A stretch of DNA of 64,000 nucleotides from Parasphingorhabdus marina DSM 22363 (GTDB lineage: Bacteria; Pseudomonadota; Alphaproteobacteria; Sphingomonadales; Sphingomonadaceae): NCBI RefSeq assembly GCF_900128895.1, contig NZ_FSQW01000001.1, positions 1,240,001-1,304,000 on the forward strand, read 5' to 3'. A program made the translations under genes and the position numbers. The notes under the pieces are model-generated. The model was not told the DNA's origin. It ran no database searches and saw nothing but the letters and a program-made list of their open reading frames with translations. This document shows positions 38,790 to 47,047 of this stretch, in pieces; the first letter of the stretch is position 1; every line of letters starts with the position of its first letter.

Positions 38790-39791
38790 ATGACAAAATC
38801 AGTCAAATTTTCGATACTTGATCTGTCGCCCGTGCCGCAGGGTTCAGATGTCAGAACCGCGCTGGATCGTTCTCTTGCATTGGCGCAACATGGCGAAACA
38901 CTTGGTTTTGAACGCTTCTGGATGGCGGAACATCACGGCATGGCTGGAATTGCCAGTGCGGCGACCTCGGTGGCCCTGGCCCATGTCGGGCAGGGGACCA
39001 AAACCATTCGCATAGGTGCTGGCGGTGTCATGCTGCCCAACCATGCACCGATGGTAATTGCTGAGCAGTTCGGAACCCTGGAAGCTCTTTTTCCTGGGCG
39101 TATAGATCTTGGGCTTGGCAGGGCCCCCGGTTCGGATCAGCGGGTGGCGCAAGCGCTGCGGCGGAATCTGGACAGCGATCCCAACGCCTTTCCGCGCGAT
39201 GTGATCGAATTGCAGGCCCTCTTCGAAGGCGATGAACGGCTGGGAATACAGGCTACTCCAGGCCGCGGGGCAAAGATCCCGCTCTATATACTGGGAAGCA
39301 GTTTGTTTGGAGCCCAGCTGGCCGCAGCTTTGGGTCTGCCTTATGCCTTCGCATCGCATTTCGCCCCGCAAGCGCTGGATGACGCCCTCGCGATTTACCG
39401 GCGGGATTTCAAGCCTTCGGCACAGTTGGAGGAGCCTTATGTCATGTGCGGCTTCAATATTTTCGCGGCCGACAGTGACGATGAGGGTGAGCATCTGGCG
39501 ACCAGCATGATGCAAAGCTTTGTTGCCCTCAGAACGGGTAATCCCGGAAAGCTGCCCCCGCCTGTGGTAGGTTATCGCGAAAGCCTGCCAACGTCGGCCC
39601 AGGCGATGCTGAGTCAGATCATGCAGGGGAGCGCTGTCGGATCTCCCGATGCCGTTTTGTCGGCGACCCGGGCTTTTCTGGAACGCACGCATGCGGACGA
39701 ACTGATCATTAGCGGTTCGATATTTGATCAGAAGGCCCGCGAAAAATCCTACGGGCTGGCGGCTGAAGTGCGGGATCTTATAGCCGCCTGA
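38790..39791 (+). CDS. Luciferase-like flavin-dependent monooxygenase (LLM class, group 1)
   Basis: A 333-residue TIM-barrel protein of the bacterial luciferase family. FSILDLSPVPQGSD at the N terminus, GFERFWMAEHHGMAGIASAATSVALAHVG, IRIGAGGVMLPNHAPMVIAEQFGTLEALFPGRIDLGLGRAPGSDQ and the C-terminal MLSQIMQGSAVGSPD match the group 1 subfamily, which uses reduced FMN and oxygen or F420-like cofactors on small substrates. The substrate is not predictable. It stands alone, with only intergenic DNA between it and nhaA. Confidence 0.93.
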   Translation: MTKSVKFSILDLSPVPQGSDVRTALDRSLALAQHGETLGFERFWMAEHHGMAGIASAATSVALAHVGQGTKTIRIGAGGVMLPNHAPMVIAEQFGTLEALFPGRIDLGLGRAPGSDQRVAQALRRNLDSDPNAFPRDVIELQALFEGDERLGIQATPGRGAKIPLYILGSSLFGAQLAAALGLPYAFASHFAPQALDDALAIYRRDFKPSAQLEEPYVMCGFNIFAADSDDEGEHLATSMMQSFVALRTGNPGKLPPPVVGYRESLPTSAQAMLSQIMQGSAVGSPDAVLSATRAFLERTHADELIISGSIFDQKAREKSYGLAAEVRDLIAA

Positions 39792-39876
39792 GCGTCCAGT
39801 CCGTCCAGTTCGGTCTTGATTTTACAAACGGGTCTGCGCATGAGAATTCCCGAACCGACCAAATGCAAGGGCCTCT

Positions 39877-41133
39877 ATGTCTTCTGAAAAAGTAGCGCGA
39901 TCCGGATCCCATTCTGCACTTCGCGATTTTCTCGAAAATGAAGCGGCGGGCGGAATTCTCCTGATGGTTGCCGCAGCGTTGGCGATGATTGTCGCCAATA
40001 GCCCGCTCTATGACATGTACCATCATTTCCTGCATGAGCTGGAAGGGCCCACATTGTCCAAGAAGCTCGGTCCCATGACTCCGCACTTGTGGATCAATGA
40101 CGGGCTCATGGCGATTTTCTTCATGCTGGTCGGGCTGGAGATCAAGCGGGAATTTGTTGATGGCCGGCTGAATACCTGGGAACGACGGCGATTGCCGGTG
40201 CTGGCTGCGGCTGCGGGCATGGCCGTACCAGCGCTGTTCTTCATGGTCATCGTGAAAGATTCTCCGGAATTGTACAATGGCTGGGCCATTCCGGCCGCTA
40301 CGGATATTGCCTTTGCGATCGGTGTTCTGGCTTTGCTGGGCCCGCGTGCACCCGCCTCTCTGAAATTGTTTCTGGTGACGGTAGCGATTGTCGATGACAT
40401 GGGCGCCGTGGCCATCATTGCGCTGGTCTATACCGCCGAAATCAACGGTGCAGCCCTGCTCGCCAGCGCCGTCATCCTGGGTGCGATGTACACCATGAAC
40501 AAGGCCGGGGTGCTGAAGCTCTGGCCCTATCTGATTGGCGCCGTTTTGCTTTGGTATGCGGTATTGATGTCGGGCGTTCACGCCACCATCGCCGGTGTGC
40601 TGGCGGCGATGACCATTCCGATCGTGCGCACGCCGACCTCACCCGATGCCGAAGAATCCCCCTTGCACCGGCTCGAGCATGCCATTGCGCCCTGGAGCGC
40701 CTTCCTGATTGTCCCGGTTTTTGGTTTCGCCAATGCCGGAGTCTCGCTGGAAGGCATCGGCTTCAACGAGATATTTGCACCGCTGCCGCTGGGCATCGCG
40801 GCTGGCCTGTTTTTTGGCAAGCAGCTGGGAATTTTCGCCTCCGTCTGGATTGCTGTCAAAATCGGATTTGCGGGGCGGCTTGGCGGGGCCAGCTGGCTGC
40901 AGGTCTACGGCGTATCGATGCTGTGCGGCATTGGCTTCACGATGAGTCTGTTCATTGGTGCGCTGGCTTTCCCCGGCAATGAACTGCTGATCGAGGAGGC
41001 CAAAATCGGCGTACTGGGCGGGTCCTTCCTTTCCGCAATTGTCGGCTATTGCATATTGCGCTTTGCGCCACAGGAAAAGGAACTGGAGGCGCCCGAAAAT
41101 CCGGAAACGGACCAGCTGAAGGCGACAACTTGA
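39877..41133 (+). CDS. nhaA: Na+/H+ antiporter NhaA
   Basis: A 418-residue inner-membrane antiporter with about 11-12 helices that exchanges sodium for protons and supports pH and salt homeostasis. Diagnostic segments are HLWINDGLMAIFFMLVGLEIKREFVDG, GWAIPAATDIAFAIGVLALLG and VTVAIVDDMGAVAIIAL, where the paired Asp residues bind the ion. The C-terminal YGVSMLCGIGFTMSLFIGALAF is also family-typical. Its stop overlaps the start of the DUF885 gene (TTGA), so the two are coupled. Confidence 0.96.
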   Translation: MSSEKVARSGSHSALRDFLENEAAGGILLMVAAALAMIVANSPLYDMYHHFLHELEGPTLSKKLGPMTPHLWINDGLMAIFFMLVGLEIKREFVDGRLNTWERRRLPVLAAAAGMAVPALFFMVIVKDSPELYNGWAIPAATDIAFAIGVLALLGPRAPASLKLFLVTVAIVDDMGAVAIIALVYTAEINGAALLASAVILGAMYTMNKAGVLKLWPYLIGAVLLWYAVLMSGVHATIAGVLAAMTIPIVRTPTSPDAEESPLHRLEHAIAPWSAFLIVPVFGFANAGVSLEGIGFNEIFAPLPLGIAAGLFFGKQLGIFASVWIAVKIGFAGRLGGASWLQVYGVSMLCGIGFTMSLFIGALAFPGNELLIEEAKIGVLGGSFLSAIVGYCILRFAPQEKELEAPENPETDQLKATT

Positions 41134-42482
41134 AGAGATTTCTGCTTCTGGCACTGGCAACCATTACCATGGGTTGCAGCACCTCCGGTGCCGTTTCACA
41201 GGGAGAAACCATTACGTTCAAAGAGGCGATGGAATCCCGTCAGCTGCCACCTGCCCAGCCCGCGCTCAACCTGCTCGCCGAAGATTATGTAAAACTGACA
41301 CTGGAGCTGGGTCAGCAGGAGGCGGGATATGTCGATGCCTATTACGGACCGGCAGAATGGGCCGAAGCCGCAAAGCTGAAACCGCGGGACATGCGGCAGC
41401 TGGGAAATGCGATTGTCGATCTGATGCTGCGGCTGGATGCGCTGCCGGAAACCGGACATCCGATGGTCGAAGCACGCAAACGGTTCCTGTCTGCGCAGCT
41501 CGAGGCCGCGCTCACCCGGCACGCAATGATGCAGGGCGAAAACTTGCCATTTGTTGAAGAGGCGACAAAGTTGTTCGGCGTCACACCCGAGATTCGGCCG
41601 CTCGCGGAGTTCGATATTTTTCTCGAAGAGATTGCCAAACTCGTTCCCGGGGAGGGGCCGCTGTCCGTTCGGGTTGACGCGTTCGAGAACAGATTTGTTA
41701 TTCCCACTGAGCGACTGCGCCTTGTGATGGATACCGCCATCGCCGAATGCAAAAAGCGGACGAAAGACTATTTTGATCTGCCAGAGACCGAGAATTTCCG
41801 GATGGAATTCGTCACTGGAAAAAGCTGGAGCGGCTATAATTATTATCAAGGCGGCTATCAGAGCCTGATCCAGATCAATACCGATTTGCCGATCCGGATT
41901 GATCGTGCTGTCGATCTGGGTTGTCATGAGGGGTATCCCGGCCATCATGTCTTCAACATGCTGCTGGAACGCAATCTGACAAACGGACTCGGCTGGCAGG
42001 AGTTTTCGGTCTATCCGCTTTATTCCCCGCAGTCCTTCATCGCCGAAGGATCGGCCAATTACGGTATCGATCTGGCCTTTCCCGGGGACAAGCGTCTAGA
42101 ATATGAGCGTGATGTGCTTTACCCGCTGGCCGGCCTGGATCCGAGTAGCGCCCAGGCTTACTGGGCGTTGCAGACGGCCAAGCGGGCGCTGAGCGGAGCG
42201 CGCAATACCATAACCCAGCAATTTCTGGACGGTGAGATTCCGCGCGCGAAAGCAGTGGAACTGACGCAGAAATATCAGCTCGTCAGCAAACCACGCGCCG
42301 AACAAATGATGGACTTTTCCGAACAATATCGCAGCTATGTGATCAACTATGGTCTCGGACAGGAGATGGTCAAAGCCTGGATCGAAGCGCAAGGGGACGG
42401 CCCGGTCTGGCGCTGGAAAGCGATGGAGCGCTTGCTCAGCGAACCGATGCTGCCGGATGATCTGGTGGTGCCCGCACCCTGA
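41130..42482 (+). CDS. DUF885-family lipoprotein, putative metallopeptidase-like
   Basis: A 450-residue lipoprotein. The signal is LKRFLLLALATITMGC, with Cys as the lipid-modified residue. The DUF885 core includes DLGCHEGYPGHHVFNMLLE, where the His and Glu cluster resembles a zinc-peptidase site, and FIAEGSANYGIDLAF, which may add a third ligand. The start codon is a TTG overlapping the nhaA stop, supported by AAGG eight bases upstream; a longer frame from 41049 lacks any start signal. Members are thought to be peptidase-like but are poorly characterised. Translation is probably coupled to nhaA. Confidence 0.82.
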   Translation: MKRFLLLALATITMGCSTSGAVSQGETITFKEAMESRQLPPAQPALNLLAEDYVKLTLELGQQEAGYVDAYYGPAEWAEAAKLKPRDMRQLGNAIVDLMLRLDALPETGHPMVEARKRFLSAQLEAALTRHAMMQGENLPFVEEATKLFGVTPEIRPLAEFDIFLEEIAKLVPGEGPLSVRVDAFENRFVIPTERLRLVMDTAIAECKKRTKDYFDLPETENFRMEFVTGKSWSGYNYYQGGYQSLIQINTDLPIRIDRAVDLGCHEGYPGHHVFNMLLERNLTNGLGWQEFSVYPLYSPQSFIAEGSANYGIDLAFPGDKRLEYERDVLYPLAGLDPSSAQAYWALQTAKRALSGARNTITQQFLDGEIPRAKAVELTQKYQLVSKPRAEQMMDFSEQYRSYVINYGLGQEMVKAWIEAQGDGPVWRWKAMERLLSEPMLPDDLVVPAP

Positions 42483-42500
42483 TTCTCTCGTGGTTGCGAA

Positions 42501-42974
42501 TCACCTGTGGAGCCGTTTGCGGAAGATGACCTTGTCATCACCGTCTGCATAATAGTCCCTGACCCGCGCTTCTTCGACATAGCCGCATTTCCGATAGAAT
42601 GTCCGGGTGTTCGCGAAATCCGGAGTGCCGGATGTTTCAACCAGCAATATTCTCTCACCCAGCCCGGAAAGATGCTGTTCGACATGGTCCAGCATTGCCG
42701 CGCCGATGCCGCGACCATGACTGGCGGGATCCACGGCCAGTAACAGCAGATTCCACGTGCCCTCTGTCATCTCTTCCGGCCGATAAAAGGCCACCGCGTC
42801 GGGTCTGGAACGTCCATGGACGTTCCAGAATTCCCGATCTGCAGAGCCTTCCAGAAACCCGGTCATCATCGGGCCGAGCAGTTCCGGTGGAAACATCTCT
42901 GTTGCCTCAATGATGTGTTTCAGGGCAGGCAGGTCTTCGGCCACCGCGGGCCGTATGGGTGTATGTCTGGTCAT
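42501..42974 (-). CDS. GNAT-family N-acetyltransferase
   Basis: A 157-residue GNAT protein: RPAVAEDLPALKHIIEATEM at the N terminus, LLLLAVDPASHGRGIGAAMLDHVEQHL containing the acetyl-CoA pyrophosphate-binding R-G-x-G-x-A motif, then ILLVETSGTPDFANTRTFYRKCGYVEEARVRDYY. The acceptor is unknown. The start at 42974 is chosen because it matches the family's N terminus; the frame stays open to 43142 within the next gene. It begins 12 bases after the YjhX-family gene ends on the same strand. Confidence 0.88.
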   Translation of the reverse strand: MTRHTPIRPAVAEDLPALKHIIEATEMFPPELLGPMMTGFLEGSADREFWNVHGRSRPDAVAFYRPEEMTEGTWNLLLLAVDPASHGRGIGAAMLDHVEQHLSGLGERILLVETSGTPDFANTRTFYRKCGYVEEARVRDYYADGDDKVIFRKRLHR

Positions 42975-42985
42975 GATCAGTCTTT

Positions 42986-43243
42986 CTATCGGTTGTCGAG
43001 TTGGGAACGCACGGATTTCCGCCCGAGACGCGAAATGCGATAGGGTCTGCCGCCATGTGAAGCGATCAGGCCGCGGCGTTTCAGGCGTGCAAAAACGGAC
43101 AAAGTGCAGTCGGACAGGATATAACCATCCCGGGTCACGCACAGGACTTCGTCGATCTTGGCATTGCGGTTGCGTTTGTGGCGGATATGGCCGCCCTGAG
43201 CCAGCGTGTGCAGCACGCGCTGTTCGGCTTTGGAAATGTTCAT
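42986..43243 (-). CDS. YjhX/UPF0386-family protein (putative toxin)
   Basis: An 85-residue protein, full length for the YjhX family: [20 protein letters not shown] at the start, [34 protein letters not shown] in the middle and VRSQLDNR at the end. E. coli YjhX is reported as the toxin of the YjhX-YjhQ pair, in which YjhQ is a GNAT acetyltransferase. The adjacent gene here is also a GNAT on the same strand, but its spacing and sequence alone do not prove it is the antitoxin. The start at 43243 gives the canonical N terminus; longer frames upstream are not conserved. Confidence 0.85.
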   Translation of the reverse strand: MNISKAEQRVLHTLAQGGHIRHKRNRNAKIDEVLCVTRDGYILSDCTLSVFARLKRRGLIASHGGRPYRISRLGRKSVRSQLDNR

Positions 43244-43618
43244 TGATATTCTCGGAAAATTCAAACCTTCGGATGCGACAAAACTCCCCGGTCCGGTGAA
43301 GGATACGGAAGGACTGTCGCTGCTATGATCTGAACGGCCCAAATGGCTTCAGATCAGCGGTTTGATGCAATCTCTGACAAAAAAGCTCCGAGTAAATGAG
43401 AGGCACATGCCTTTCGCAAAGCGCTATATTTCAAACGTCGGGGGAATTCAAGATTCGGGTGTTTGAGACGCAGATCTCGGCAGATGGCCCCAAAAGCTGT
43501 TGATTCGTACCGATTCCGGGCTGCCGCTAACCAGTTGTTAACCAATTTCGTTCAGTCCGGTTTCTGAACCATGAACGCAATGTTTGACGCACGCGTTTGG
43601 CAAACAGGGACCGGATTT
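43244..43618. other. Intergenic region between the YjhX gene and the glycan operon
   Basis: These 375 bases contain no convincing gene. A 63-residue minus-strand frame (43354-43545) has no ribosome-binding site and looks like chance. The region should contain divergent promoters for the YjhX gene and the four-gene operon. I see no clear operator or terminator in it. Confidence 0.6.
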
Positions 43619-45208
43619 ATGACTGAGACAAATGCACCCGTGGATGTAGCCGTAATCGGCGCAGGACCCGCTGGGCTGACCGCCGCCTATCTTCTTTCCA
43701 AAAAAGGCTATTCGGTCACGGTGATCGAAAAGGACCCGACCTATGTTGGCGGGATCAGCCGGACGGTCGAATATGAAGGCTTCCGTTTTGATATTGGCGG
43801 GCACCGTTTCTTCTCGAAATCCAAGGAAGTTGTGGACCTCTGGAACGAGATCCTCCCGGATGATTTTATCCAGCGCCCGCGGATGAGCCGGATCTACTAT
43901 GAAGGCAAATTCTACAGCTATCCCTTGCGCGCATTTGAAGCGCTGTGGAACTTGGGCATCTGGCGCTCTTCGCTCTGCATGCTCAGCTATGCCAAGGCGA
44001 AAGTTTTTCCCAAGAAAGATGTGAAGAGCTTTGAGGACTGGACTGTGAACCAGTTCGGCTGGAAACTCTATTCGATCTTTTTCAAGACCTATACCGAGAA
44101 AGTCTGGGGCATGCCCTGTGACGAAATGTCAGCCGACTGGGCAGCCCAGCGGATCAAGGGGCTGAGCCTCTGGAACGCGGTTACCGATGGTCTGAAGCGC
44201 TCACTTGGTCTCAACAAGAAGCCGAATGACGGTCAGGAAGTGAAAACGCTTCTCGAAACATTCCGCTATCCGCGCCTCGGCCCTGGCATGATGTGGGATG
44301 CGGCGCGCGATTTTGTGCGGTCGAAAGGCAATGACGTCCTGATGGGCCACAGCCTGAAACAGCTGGCACAGGATGCCGACGGCAACTGGCGGATGAGCGC
44401 CGCCAGTGATGCCGGCGAAAAGGTGATTACCGCAAAACATGTGATCAGCTCTGCACCAATGCGTGAGCTGGCCACGCGGATCCATCCGTTGCCCGAAACG
44501 CTGCCTCAGGCGCAGGAACTCAACTATCGCGACTTTCTGACGGTCGCCCTGATGGTCAAGTCGGAAGACCTGTTTCCGGACAACTGGATCTATATCCATG
44601 ATGACCGCGTGCAGGTGGGCCGGGTACAGAATTTCCGCAGCTGGTCGCCGGAAATGGTGCCGGATGAATCGATTGCCTGCGTCGGCCTCGAATATTTTTG
44701 TTTCGAAAATGATGGCCTGTGGTCGTCGACGGACGAAGATCTCGTCGAACTGGCCAAAAAGGAAATGGCCATTCTGGGTCTCTGCAATCCGGAAGATGTC
44801 GTCGGTGGTGCGGTGGTTCGTCAGGAAAAGGCCTATCCGGTCTATGATGACAGCTATGAACAGAATGTCGCGGAGATGCGCGATGATCTCGAAAGCCGCT
44901 TCCCGACCCTGCACATGGTCGGCCGCAATGGCATGCACCGGTACAATAACCAGGATCACGCGATGATGACCGCGATGCTGACGGTGGAGAATATCGAAGC
45001 CGGCACACGCAAGTGGAATGTCTGGAACGTCAACGAAGATGCCGAATATCATGAATCCGGTGATGAAGGTGAACAGGACACGATCCCGGCTGAAATCTCT
45101 GAAGACCGGGCCGCAGCGCTGGAAAGCATGCGTGATGTCCCGACCCGGATTGGTGATGCGGGAGACGAAGATTCTGCAACTGGCAAAGCCGGCAAGAAAG
45201 CCGCGTAA
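43619..45208 (+). CDS. FAD-dependent oxidoreductase (UDP-galactopyranose-mutase/protoporphyrinogen-oxidase-like)
   Basis: A protein of about 529 residues. VAVIGAGPAGLTAAYLLSKKGYSVTVIEKDPTYVGGISRTVEYEGFRFDIGGHRFFSK is the classical FAD-binding start of the amine-oxidase/UGM superfamily, and GRNGMHRYNNQDHAMMTAM at the C terminus closes the FAD site. In this superfamily, UGM and related proteins change sugar ring forms or desaturate substrates. The acidic C-terminal tail (about 60 residues) is unusual. An ATG at 43571 adds 16 non-conserved residues; 43619 is preferred but not certain. It leads an operon with GtrA, a sulfatase-fold protein and a GT-C protein, which suggests a role in making or modifying a sugar donor. 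Confidence 0.85.
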   Translation: MTETNAPVDVAVIGAGPAGLTAAYLLSKKGYSVTVIEKDPTYVGGISRTVEYEGFRFDIGGHRFFSKSKEVVDLWNEILPDDFIQRPRMSRIYYEGKFYSYPLRAFEALWNLGIWRSSLCMLSYAKAKVFPKKDVKSFEDWTVNQFGWKLYSIFFKTYTEKVWGMPCDEMSADWAAQRIKGLSLWNAVTDGLKRSLGLNKKPNDGQEVKTLLETFRYPRLGPGMMWDAARDFVRSKGNDVLMGHSLKQLAQDADGNWRMSAASDAGEKVITAKHVISSAPMRELATRIHPLPETLPQAQELNYRDFLTVALMVKSEDLFPDNWIYIHDDRVQVGRVQNFRSWSPEMVPDESIACVGLEYFCFENDGLWSSTDEDLVELAKKEMAILGLCNPEDVVGGAVVRQEKAYPVYDDSYEQNVAEMRDDLESRFPTLHMVGRNGMHRYNNQDHAMMTAMLTVENIEAGTRKWNVWNVNEDAEYHESGDEGEQDTIPAEISEDRAAALESMRDVPTRIGDAGDEDSATGKAGKKAA

Positions 45209-45213
45209 GACCG

Positions 45214-45666
45214 ATGGCGGATCGGCAACCGGAACGGCGTTCGACAATCGGACAGGCGGTGGGCAGTCTGCCCCAGCCGCTGGCCGTACTGCACCGGTTT
45301 TCGATCACCCGATATCTTCTGGCCAGCATCATATCGCTCGCTTTTGATGTCGCGTTGCTGCTCATACTGGTGGATTTCAACACAGATCCCGGGATCGCTT
45401 CGGCCGCTGGCTACAGCGCCGGAATCCTGGTCCACTGGCTGATTTCCTCAAGCTTCGTGTTTCCCGGAAAAACCCGTCAGGGCGCGGCTTTGCAACTGCA
45501 GCGCCTGGGCTTCGTCGGCACGGCAATATTGGGGCTTGGCATCACCGTGGCGATTGTCAGTGCGTTGACAGAAATCGGGATCATGCCGGTCATAGCCAAG
45601 GGTGTCGCCGTGGTTGTCAGCTTCTTTGCCGTGTATGTGACCCGCAAATACGGAGTGTTCCGGTGA
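45214..45666 (+). CDS. GtrA-family membrane protein (polyprenyl-phosphate-sugar flippase type)
   Basis: A 150-residue protein with four transmembrane segments. FSITRYLLASIISLAFDVALLLIL near the start and VVVSFFAVYVTRKYGVFR at the end match GtrA proteins, which are thought to move undecaprenyl-phosphate-linked sugars across the inner membrane. It begins six bases after the FAD protein's stop codon, and its own stop overlaps the GTG start of the next gene. This is operonic with the glycan genes on either side. Confidence 0.9.
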   Translation: MADRQPERRSTIGQAVGSLPQPLAVLHRFSITRYLLASIISLAFDVALLLILVDFNTDPGIASAAGYSAGILVHWLISSSFVFPGKTRQGAALQLQRLGFVGTAILGLGITVAIVSALTEIGIMPVIAKGVAVVVSFFAVYVTRKYGVFR

Positions 45667-47045
45667 CAGCGCTGACGATGGAAAAACCGGTTCCGCGTTT
45701 CAGCGCGGATTTCCGGAAATTTGCGAACTGGGCGCTGGTCTGGATCGGTCTGGCGAACATCCCGTTCATGGCGATGTGGTTTGTCGGCGCACCGCCGCGC
45801 TTCATGGAAATCGCCATTGCCGGATTTGTTGGCCTGATTGTCAAACGCATGCCGCGGATGGTGCAGTGGACCGCATTTGCTGCGGTCATGGCATATTCGC
45901 TGCTGTCCTTTGTGGCAGGTCTGTTCAATCTGGCGATGGACAGTCTGCTCTATTCCTTGCAGTTTTTTGCCGAAATCAAGCCGGGAAACAGCGCCGAATA
46001 TATTGTCGCTGCGATCGTGGTCCTCGGTATTTTGGTGGCCAGCTGGTTCCTGCTCAAGCGGGATACCAACTTTGAAAAACCGCTGCATATCCTGCTTGGC
46101 GGCGCGCTGATTTTCGGTCTGGTCGGGGCGGATGCCGCGATGGGGCAGGGGATGCGCGGGCATTATTTCCGCGAAGCGCCGGTCGGAGCCAATTTTGAAT
46201 CTGCGGCGGAGAAAACAGGATTTGCCGCCAGAGCCGATGGCAAACGTCACCTGGTCCTGATCATGGTCGAATCCCTGGGCGTGCCCCGGAACAACCAGGT
46301 GATGGCCGAAAAACTGTTCGCCTACTACGAAAACAGCGCCATTCGGGCGCGCTATGACGTCAGTCAGGGCACGAGCCTCTACTATAACAGCACCACATCC
46401 GGAGAATTCCGGGAGATGTGCGGCAAATGGGGAGACTATTACGAACTTCTCGATGCTGCCGAGGCCAAACAACTGGATTGCCTGCCGGCACAACTCGCGG
46501 AAAAAGGCTATGCCACTCACGCCATGCACAGCTTCAAGGGCGAGTTTTTCAAACGCAATCAATGGTATCCGAACATCGGGTTCGAAAGCCAGGAATTCTG
46601 GCCCGAACTCGAAAAGCGCGGTGCGGAATGGTGCGGTGGTGTCTTTGCCGGCGCATGTGACCGGCAGGTTCCGGCGATGCTCGCAGAGAATCTCAAGCGT
46701 GCGGCACAGCCAACCTTTCTCTACTGGTTGACCCTCAATGCCCATTTGCCGGTTCCTACCGGCGCCAATCTCAATGCAGATGACTGTGGGCGGGTTTCTC
46801 AAGAGCTGGCCAGCGACTTTCCGATGATATGCCGTCAGTTTGCGATATTCGACGATATCGATCGTGCGCTCATTGCAGAAATCACGGCCAGCGATTTTCC
46901 CGAGGCCGATATCCTGCTGGTCGGGGATCATATGCCGCCCTATTTCGACCGGCACAATCGTTCGCAATTTGACCCCGAGCGAGTTCCGTGGCTTTACTTG
47001 AAGGCCAAGCCGCTGTCCGGCGACGACGCGCAAACCGGGGACTGA
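45663..47045 (+). CDS. Membrane sulfatase/phosphoethanolamine-transferase-like protein
   Basis: A 460-residue protein with about four N-terminal membrane helices followed by a periplasmic alkaline-phosphatase-fold domain: HLVLIMVESLGVPRNN (metal-binding Glu), SLYYNSTTSGEFREMCG (Thr nucleophile region), ATHAMHSFKGEFFKRNQWYPNIGF, and LLVGDHMPPYFDRHN (metal-binding Asp-His). This is the architecture of LTA-synthase and EptA-like enzymes that transfer phosphoglycerol or phosphoethanolamine to envelope glycans or lipids. The GTG start overlaps the GtrA stop. The donor and acceptor are unknown. Confidence 0.85.
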   Translation: MTALTMEKPVPRFSADFRKFANWALVWIGLANIPFMAMWFVGAPPRFMEIAIAGFVGLIVKRMPRMVQWTAFAAVMAYSLLSFVAGLFNLAMDSLLYSLQFFAEIKPGNSAEYIVAAIVVLGILVASWFLLKRDTNFEKPLHILLGGALIFGLVGADAAMGQGMRGHYFREAPVGANFESAAEKTGFAARADGKRHLVLIMVESLGVPRNNQVMAEKLFAYYENSAIRARYDVSQGTSLYYNSTTSGEFREMCGKWGDYYELLDAAEAKQLDCLPAQLAEKGYATHAMHSFKGEFFKRNQWYPNIGFESQEFWPELEKRGAEWCGGVFAGACDRQVPAMLAENLKRAAQPTFLYWLTLNAHLPVPTGANLNADDCGRVSQELASDFPMICRQFAIFDDIDRALIAEITASDFPEADILLVGDHMPPYFDRHNRSQFDPERVPWLYLKAKPLSGDDAQTGD

Positions 47046-47047
47046 AC

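Noticed and set aside
43354-43545. 63-residue minus-strand frame in the 375-base intergenic region
   Set aside because: It has no ribosome-binding site, no recognisable motif, and a composition unlike neighbouring genes.
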